Shown here piece after piece: positions 3,883 to 5,733 of a stretch of 5,733 bases of DNA. The position numbers were made by a program, and so were the translations under genes. The stretch's first letter is position 1; the number at the start of each line of letters is the position of its first letter. Where the stretch lies: assembly GCA_036259355.1 (NCBI GenBank), contig DATABY010000067.1:1-5733 (forward strand), given 5' to 3'. The notes beneath the pieces are model-generated. The model worked only from the letters and a program-made list of their open reading frames with translations, made no database searches and had not been told where the DNA came from. This stretch comes from JALZDI01 sp036259355. GTDB lineage: Bacteria > Actinomycetota > Actinomycetes > Propionibacteriales > Nocardioidaceae.

Positions 3883-5160
3883 ATGAACGCCGCGCCCGCT
3901 GTCGCCTGGTCGGCTCCTTACGCCGATGGCCCGGTGGAGGCGACGGTGACCCTGCCGGGCTCGAAGTCGATCACGAACCGCGCGCTGGTCCTCGCCGCGC
4001 TCGCCGAGGGGCCCTCGGTCCTACGACGGCCGCTGCGTGCCCGCGACACCGACCTGATGGTGCAGGCTCTGCGCAGCCTCGGCACCGCGGTCGACGAGGT
4101 CGGCGACGGCTGGCAGGTCCGGCCCCGGCCGCTGCGTGGTCCTGCCGACGTCGACTGCGGCCTCGCCGGCACGGTGATGCGCTTCGTCCCGCCCATGGCC
4201 GCGATCGCCTCGGGACCGGTGCGCTTCGACGGTGATCCCCGGGCCCGCGAGCGGCCGATGCGCCAGATCATCGGCGCCCTGCGCGACCTCGGCACGACCG
4301 TCGAGGACGATGGCCGGGGCACTCTGCCCTTCCGGCTGCACGGCCGGGGCGCGGTGCGCGGCGGAGGCGTCACGATCGACGCGTCGGCCTCCAGCCAGTT
4401 CGTCTCCGCGCTGCTGCTCGCGGGCGCGCGTTTCGACCGCGGCGTCGAGGTCCGGCACGAGGGCGCGCCGGTGCCGTCGCAGCCGCACATCGCGATGACC
4501 GTGCGCATGCTGCGCGACCGCGGCGTCCTCGTGGACACCGACCGGCCGGAGCGCTGGGTCGTGCATCCCGGTGCGGTCAAGGCGCTCGACGTCGACGTCG
4601 AACCCGACCTGTCCAACGCGGCGCCGTTCCTGGCCGCGGCGGTCGCGACCGGTGGCGTGGTCGCCGTACCGCACTGGCCGCGCTCCACCGACCAGGCCGG
4701 CGACCGGCTGCGCACCCTCCTCGCCCGCATGGGCGCCCGGGTGGAACGCGACGACGCCGGGCTCGTGGTGCACGGCCCGGACCACATCGAAGGCATCGAC
4801 GTCGACCTGCACGACGTGGGGGAGCTCGCCCCGGTGCTGGCGGCGTTGTGCGCACTCGCCGGCTCCCCGTCACGGCTGCGTGGGATCGCGCACCTGCGGG
4901 GGCACGAGACCGACCGCTTGCACGCCGTGGCGGCGGAGCTCAACGGGCTCGGTGGCGACGTGCGCGAGACCGAGGACGGCCTGCGGATCAGTCCGAAGCC
5001 GCTGCACGGCGGCCTGTTCCACACCTATGCCGACCACCGGATGGCGCACGCGGCCGCGGTGCTCGGTCTCGTCGTCCCCGGTGTGCGGCTCGACGACGTG
5101 GACACGACCTCGAAGACCTATCCCGGCTTCGCCGCGGACTGGGAGTCGTTGCTGACATGA
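3883..5160 (+). CDS. aroA: 3-phosphoshikimate 1-carboxyvinyltransferase (EPSP synthase)
   Basis: A 425-residue enzyme catalysing the sixth step of the shikimate pathway: shikimate-3-phosphate plus PEP to EPSP, for aromatic amino acids. Signature residues are in order: LPGSKS with Lys28, Arg33; CGLAGTVMRF with Arg100; the DGDPRARERPM block with Arg124; SSQ at 170-172; DVGELAP with Glu314 where class I enzymes have the catalytic Asp; HETDRL with Glu342 and Arg345; YADHRM with His385 and Arg386; TTSKTYPGF with Lys411. The length is normal and both lobes are complete. The PEP-site loop reads GLAGTVMRFVPP, not the GNAGTAMRP of classical class I enzymes, and the Pro101-equivalent position is Phe. 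This is the form I recall from many actinobacteria. The ATG at 3883 follows a leaderless-type -10. The stop overlaps the rsgA start as ATGA. Confidence 0.97.
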   Translation: MNAAPAVAWSAPYADGPVEATVTLPGSKSITNRALVLAALAEGPSVLRRPLRARDTDLMVQALRSLGTAVDEVGDGWQVRPRPLRGPADVDCGLAGTVMRFVPPMAAIASGPVRFDGDPRARERPMRQIIGALRDLGTTVEDDGRGTLPFRLHGRGAVRGGGVTIDASASSQFVSALLLAGARFDRGVEVRHEGAPVPSQPHIAMTVRMLRDRGVLVDTDRPERWVVHPGAVKALDVDVEPDLSNAAPFLAAAVATGGVVAVPHWPRSTDQAGDRLRTLLARMGARVERDDAGLVVHGPDHIEGIDVDLHDVGELAPVLAALCALAGSPSRLRGIAHLRGHETDRLHAVAAELNGLGGDVRETEDGLRISPKPLHGGLFHTYADHRMAHAAAVLGLVVPGVRLDDVDTTSKTYPGFAADWESLLT

Positions 5161-5733
5161 GCCGTGAGCGCTACGACGAGCACGACTACGAGCGGTACGA
5201 CAGACCGGGCAAGGGCAGCAGGCCACGCACGAAGGAGCGGCCCAGCTACGACGACGCCGTCCCGGCGCGGGTGGTGACGATCGACCGCGGCCGCTACGCC
5301 TGCATGCTCGACGACGGCACCTCGCTGGTGGCGATGAAGTCCCGGGCGCTGGGCCGCAAGGCGGTGGTGGTGGGCGACCGGGTGCGCCTGGTCGGCGACA
5401 CCTCCGGCGGCGAGGGCACCCTGGCCCGGATCGTGGAGGTCGACGAGCGCACGACGGTGCTGCGCCGCACCGCCGACGACGACGACCCCTACGAGCGGGT
5501 GATCGTCGCCAACGCCGACCAGCTGGTGATCGTGACCGCGCTGGCCGACCCGGAGCCGCGGCAGGGGCTGATCGACCGGGCGCTGGCTGCGGCCTTCGAC
5601 GCCGACATCGCGCCGCTGCTGTGCCTGACCAAGGCCGACCTGGCCTCTCCCGAGCCGCTGCTCGAGGTGTACCGGCCCCTCGGTGTCCCGTACGTCGTCA
5701 CCCAGCGAGAGGCTGACCTGACCGAGCTGCGCG
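5157..5733 (+). CDS. rsgA: Ribosome small subunit-dependent GTPase RsgA (5' part, cut by window end)
   Basis: The frame opens at ATG 5157-5159, overlapping the aroA stop as ATGA, and is still open at the right edge after 192 codons. RsgA is a circularly permuted GTPase that binds the 30S subunit late in assembly and helps release maturation factors such as RbfA. Visible here are a charged N-terminal tail (1-33) rich in Asp, Tyr and Arg with the conserved KGSRPRTKERP segment; an OB-fold domain at about 34-103 (PARVVTIDRGRYACML, ALGRKAVVVGDRV, ERTTVLRRTADD); then VIVANADQLVIVTALADPEP, the start of the GTPase domain. The G4 motif is TKAD (158-161, NKxD variant). In this permuted family G4 comes first, so the P-loop, switch and zinc regions lie beyond the window. 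Coupling to aroA suggests co-expression. Confidence 0.95.
   Translation, partial: MSRERYDEHDYERYDRPGKGSRPRTKERPSYDDAVPARVVTIDRGRYACMLDDGTSLVAMKSRALGRKAVVVGDRVRLVGDTSGGEGTLARIVEVDERTTVLRRTADDDDPYERVIVANADQLVIVTALADPEPRQGLIDRALAAAFDADIAPLLCLTKADLASPEPLLEVYRPLGVPYVVTQREADLTELR

Noticed and set aside
3918..5024. Long minus-strand open frame (368 codons) inside aroA
   Set aside because: aroA is complete with all signature residues; the antisense product is Arg/Ser/Pro-rich with no recognisable domain.

Overview
The window is a GC-rich, gene-dense piece of actinobacterial chromosome. The gene set (a SigR/RsrA-type thiol-stress sigma and anti-sigma pair, the tiny ribosomal protein bL37, an actinobacterial-type EPSP synthase coupled to RsgA) and the probable leaderless starts fit a Nocardioidaceae-like (Propionibacteriales) organism. 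The genus is my inference. I see no mobile element, CRISPR array, tRNA or rRNA, and no stretch over 300 bases without a gene.

Layout: (1) 1-152, + strand, is the 3' end of an unidentified ORF with A-ending codons unlike its neighbours. (2) 169-561, - strand, is a FlK-like hotdog thioesterase, divergent from (3) 664-738, + strand, the 24-residue ribosomal protein bL37, whose stop codon lies in a small tandem duplication. (4) 783-1681, - strand, is the sigR-rsrA operon with a 4-base ATGA overlap. Upstream of it sits a perfect SigR-type promoter, GGGAAT-N18-GTT, placed so that the transcript would begin at or near an upstream in-frame ATG and give a sigma factor with 33 extra N-terminal residues. 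(5) 1841-2470 and 2479-3237, - strand, are a KANL3/Tex30-type alpha/beta hydrolase and an SRAP (YedK/HMCES) abasic-site DNA-protein crosslink protein, 8 bases apart. (6) 3311-3850, + strand, is a DoxX-family membrane protein with a basic Lys/Arg/Ala tail. (7) 3883-5160 and 5157 to the window end, + strand, are aroA and the 5' part of rsgA, overlapping by ATGA.

Functionally, sigR-rsrA is a self-contained disulfide-stress switch. RsrA keeps the zinc/redox ligands, and SigR appears to have both a housekeeping leaderless promoter for the short form and an autoregulated promoter for an extended form. The SRAP and hydrolase genes run in the same direction upstream and could read through into sigR. 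aroA (shikimate pathway) and rsgA (30S maturation) are translationally coupled although their functions differ.

This looks like conserved core chromosome rather than an accessory island, and I found no convincing undescribed system. The signal most worth following is the nested double promoter and double start of sigR.
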